Shown one piece after another: positions 61,898-64,000 of a DNA stretch of 64,000 nt. The stretch's first letter is position 1, and the number at the start of each line of letters is the position of its first letter. This stretch comes from Alphaproteobacteria bacterium UBA1301 (GTDB taxonomy: Bacteria > Pseudomonadota > Alphaproteobacteria > Micropepsales > Micropepsaceae): positions 94,329 through 158,328 of the forward strand of contig DBUB01000008.1 of NCBI GenBank assembly GCA_002307725.1, read 5' to 3'. A program made the position numbers and the translations under genes. The notes below the pieces were generated by a model. That model did no database searches, had not been told where the DNA came from, and was given only the letters and a program-made list of their open reading frames with translations.

Positions 61898-63672
61898 TAG
61901 TCTTCGTCCACTTCCGGCATTGGCGCTTCGGTTTCTGTACCAATTTCACTGGGCACGACATCACGCACTGCGATGATCTCGGCGCCGGGGAAGCGATCCA
62001 TCACCGCCCGCACCAAGGGTTCCTGCAACACCGCTTCATGACGGGCCTGCTTGGCAGCTTTCTTCTGCTCGGCGATGGTCGGCGCACCGCCGTCTTTCGC
62101 CACCGTGACAGTCCAGCGGGTGGCGGTCCAATCTTTGAGGCGCTGCGCGAGATCGGCCGGCAGCGTGCGCGGTGCCCGCGGGGTGGGCACGAACTCCAGC
62201 CGGCCGGGCTCGATCCGCACCAAATGCATATCATTTTCGATGTGCACTTTGAGCAGTGGTGCGCCGTGGCTTTGGGCATACGCGGCAAGCTCTTCCAGAT
62301 TGTGGAAGGTGGGTGCGTTGTCAGCGGCGGACACCATCGGCGCGGGCGCGGCGATCGCGGTGGGGCGTTCGTGGTTCGATACCGCCATGCGTGGAGCACC
62401 ACCGGTCGGCGCACCGCCGGGGTTGCGGGGGGCGGCAGGAGCGGCGCCACCTTCCATCAGATCGCGCACCAGCTTGTCGGCGGGCGGCAGATCGGCGGCG
62501 TAGGCGAGGCGGATCAACGCCATCTCCAGCGCCTGCACCGGACGGGCAGCATCGCGCACTTCGAACAGGCCCTTCAGCAGCATCGTCCAGGCGCGGGTGA
62601 GCGACGGCACCGTCAGCTTGGCGGCCATTTCCGCAGAGCGCTTGGCTTCCGACGAGGCGCCGTCGAAGAAGCCTTCGGCGCCGGGGGCGACTTTGATGCG
62701 GGTGAGGAAATGGGTGATTTCGAGCAGGTCTTGCATCACCGCCAGGGGATCGGCGCCGCGGTCGTAAAGCTCGCCGAGCGAGGACAGCGCTGCGGCCACC
62801 TCGCCGCCCATCACCTTCTCGAACAGGTCGAGCACCCGGCCACGATCAGCGAGGCCGAGCATGCCGCGGATGGTGTCGGCAGTGATGACCGTTTCGGTGC
62901 CGTGGGCGATGGCTTGGTCGAGCAGCGACAGAGCATCGCGCACCGAGCCTTCGGCGGCACGGGCAACGAGGGCAAGCGCGGCATCTTCCAGACGAACGCC
63001 TTCCTGGCCAGCGATGTTTTCGAGGTGCTTGATCAGCTCCGCCGTCTCGATACGCCTGAGGTCGAAGCGCTGGCAGCGCGACAACACCGTCACCGGCACT
63101 TTGCGGATTTCAGTGGTGGCAAAAACGAATTTCACATGCGGCGGCGGCTCTTCCAGGGTCTTGAGCAAGCCGTTGAACGCTTGCTTCGACAGCATGTGGA
63201 CTTCGTCGATGATGTAGACCTTGTACCGGGCCGAGGCGGGGGCATAACGAACCCCTTCAATGATCTCACGCACGTCGTCGATGCCGGTGCGGGAGGCGGC
63301 GTCCATCTCCTGCACATCGACATGACGGGATTCGGCAATCGCCCGGCAAGGCTCGCACACCCCGCACGGGTGGATGGTCGGCTCGGTCCGCTTGCCGTCG
63401 GGCCCGATGCAGTTGAGCGCCCGGGCGATAATGCGGGCGGTGGTGGTTTTGCCGACACCACGCACGCCGGTCAGCATGAAAGCGTGCGCGATGCGCCCCG
63501 TGGCGAACGCATTCGACAGGGTGCGGACCAGGGCTTCTTGGCCGATCAATCCGGTGAAATCAGAGGGGCGGTATTTTCGCGCCAGAACCTTGTAGTCGCC
63601 CGAAGGCGCCGCCGAGCCTGATGAGCCGGGCGCCAAACCTAATCCAAGGGAGGGTGCCTCTGTGTCGTCCAT
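61897..63672 (-). CDS. dnaX: DNA polymerase III subunit gamma/tau
   Basis: A 591-residue clamp-loader ATPase. Walker A is GVRGVGKTTTA, Walker B VYIIDEVHML, the sensor SRC motif is in TVLSRCQRFDL, and the zinc cysteines are in CGVCEPC. The long C-terminal tau region (about 400-591) has a Gly/Ala/Pro-rich linker. The ybaB gene that usually lies between dnaX and recR is absent. The SRP RNA lies upstream on the same strand. Confidence 0.97.
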   Translation of the reverse strand: MDDTEAPSLGLGLAPGSSGSAAPSGDYKVLARKYRPSDFTGLIGQEALVRTLSNAFATGRIAHAFMLTGVRGVGKTTTARIIARALNCIGPDGKRTEPTIHPCGVCEPCRAIAESRHVDVQEMDAASRTGIDDVREIIEGVRYAPASARYKVYIIDEVHMLSKQAFNGLLKTLEEPPPHVKFVFATTEIRKVPVTVLSRCQRFDLRRIETAELIKHLENIAGQEGVRLEDAALALVARAAEGSVRDALSLLDQAIAHGTETVITADTIRGMLGLADRGRVLDLFEKVMGGEVAAALSSLGELYDRGADPLAVMQDLLEITHFLTRIKVAPGAEGFFDGASSEAKRSAEMAAKLTVPSLTRAWTMLLKGLFEVRDAARPVQALEMALIRLAYAADLPPADKLVRDLMEGGAAPAAPRNPGGAPTGGAPRMAVSNHERPTAIAAPAPMVSAADNAPTFHNLEELAAYAQSHGAPLLKVHIENDMHLVRIEPGRLEFVPTPRAPRTLPADLAQRLKDWTATRWTVTVAKDGGAPTIAEQKKAAKQARHEAVLQEPLVRAVMDRFPGAEIIAVRDVVPSEIGTETEAPMPEVDED

Positions 63673-63698
63673 AGCCGCCCGAAAGCTCTCTTCTTGTC

Positions 63699-63742
63699 GC
63701 GCTTTCGGACGGAAAACCGGTGACCACTTTTCCTGAAAGCGC
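63699..63742. repeat. Palindromic intergenic element upstream of dnaX
   Basis: A 44-base element with 8-bp inverted ends (GCGCTTTC and GAAAGCGC) around GGAAAACCGG and CCACTTTTCC, which also pair in part. The inner motif resembles a palindromic intergenic repeat I recall from many alphaproteobacterial genomes; that recall is not verified here. Confidence 0.45.
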
Positions 63743-63753
63743 TTGAAGGAAGG

Positions 63754-63848
63754 TGGGAACCGGCGACGACCCGGACCGGATTCGTTACGGCTGCTTCCTT
63801 CCGGACCTGACCGGGTTGGCGAGCGTTCCGTCCGCCACCGGTTCCCAA
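63754..63848 (-). ncRNA. ffs: Small bacterial signal recognition particle RNA (4.5S)
   Basis: On the minus strand the universally conserved SRP domain IV loop is present (GGTCAGGTCCGGAAGGAAGC, then AGCC), flanked by arms that fold back: GGGAACCGG at the 5' end pairs with CCGGTTCCC at the 3' end. The length of about 95 bases fits the short hairpin type. Exact ends are inferred from the pairing. Placement next to dnaX is common in alphaproteobacteria. Confidence 0.9.
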
Positions 63849-64000
63849 GACGGATATAGAACGGCGCGCTGGGATTTGCGAGTCGGCCTTTGAAATGAAG
63901 CTGTTGACCGGATTTGGGACAGCCCTCACCGGCCGCCGCAAATTGCGGTTGCCGAAGCCGGATCAGGTAGATAATTCAGGTCTGGAAAGGTGTTAGGTCC
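63849..64000. other. Right end of window, nothing recognised
   Basis: No supported gene start or RNA. It probably includes the promoter of the SRP RNA on the minus strand. Confidence 0.4.

Noticed and set aside
62038..63621. 527-codon plus-strand frame across dnaX
   Set aside because: Antisense shadow of dnaX, rich in Gly, Arg and His.

Overview
The window is chromosomal DNA of a Gram-negative alphaproteobacterium of about 60% GC. The right half carries a conserved alphaproteobacterial housekeeping order (rpmH-rnpA-yidD-yidC-ysxC-argB, dapD-dapE, fmt-truA, dnaX-recR, plus a small SRP RNA). The left half is dense in TonB-dependent receptors (TBDRs), glycoside hydrolases and esterases, as in plant-polymer or soil lineages such as Caulobacterales, Sphingomonadales or Micropepsaceae. 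I cannot fix the genus from sequence alone; a Rhizomicrobium-like organism is a guess. I see no tRNA, rRNA, CRISPR array, prophage or intact insertion sequence.

Region 1 (1-14.5 kb): a 5'-truncated GNAT acetyltransferase, then a pentose-glycan locus. A GH3 beta-xylosidase/glucosidase-type enzyme with a PA14 insert and a GH51 arabinofuranosidase form an operon downstream of TBDR1. On the other strand lie an ECF sigma factor, a FecR-type anti-sigma factor and TBDR2, a paralogue of TBDR1 with an extra N-terminal STN signalling domain. This is a cell-surface signalling unit placed beside an arabinoxylan-type degradation unit.

Region 2 (14.7-42.2 kb) is the most interesting part. It holds six esterases of several unrelated families (one a fusion of two esterase domains), a GH13_18 sucrose-phosphorylase-like enzyme paired with an unusual P-loop kinase, a secreted GH13 alpha-glucosidase, an MFS transporter, a LacI repressor and three TBDRs, two of which are a recent tandem duplicate. 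Five promoter regions in it carry the same LacI-type palindrome (TGCAAWCGWTTGCA, or the variant starting TACAATCG). These lie upstream of TBDR3, TBDR4, TBDR5, the kinase-phosphorylase-esterase operon, and both sides of the divergent esterase/GDSL promoter. The TBDR promoters have two sites with centres exactly 21 bp apart. I infer a single LacI-controlled system for importing and de-esterifying acylated sugars (for example phenolic or acyl esters of sucrose or other alpha-glucosides), followed by phosphorolysis of the freed sugar.

Region 3 (42.8-64 kb) is mostly housekeeping: a sensor histidine kinase, rpmH, rnpA, yidD, yidC, ysxC, argB, a DUF1036 protein, a HAD pyrimidine nucleotidase, dapD, dapE, murI, truA, fmt, def, a GH29 fucosidase set among them, rmuC, a small unknown protein, an M15 peptidase, a membrane protein, recR, dnaX and the SRP RNA. 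Gene calls there are firm. The regulatory sites and the substrate of Region 2 are inference.
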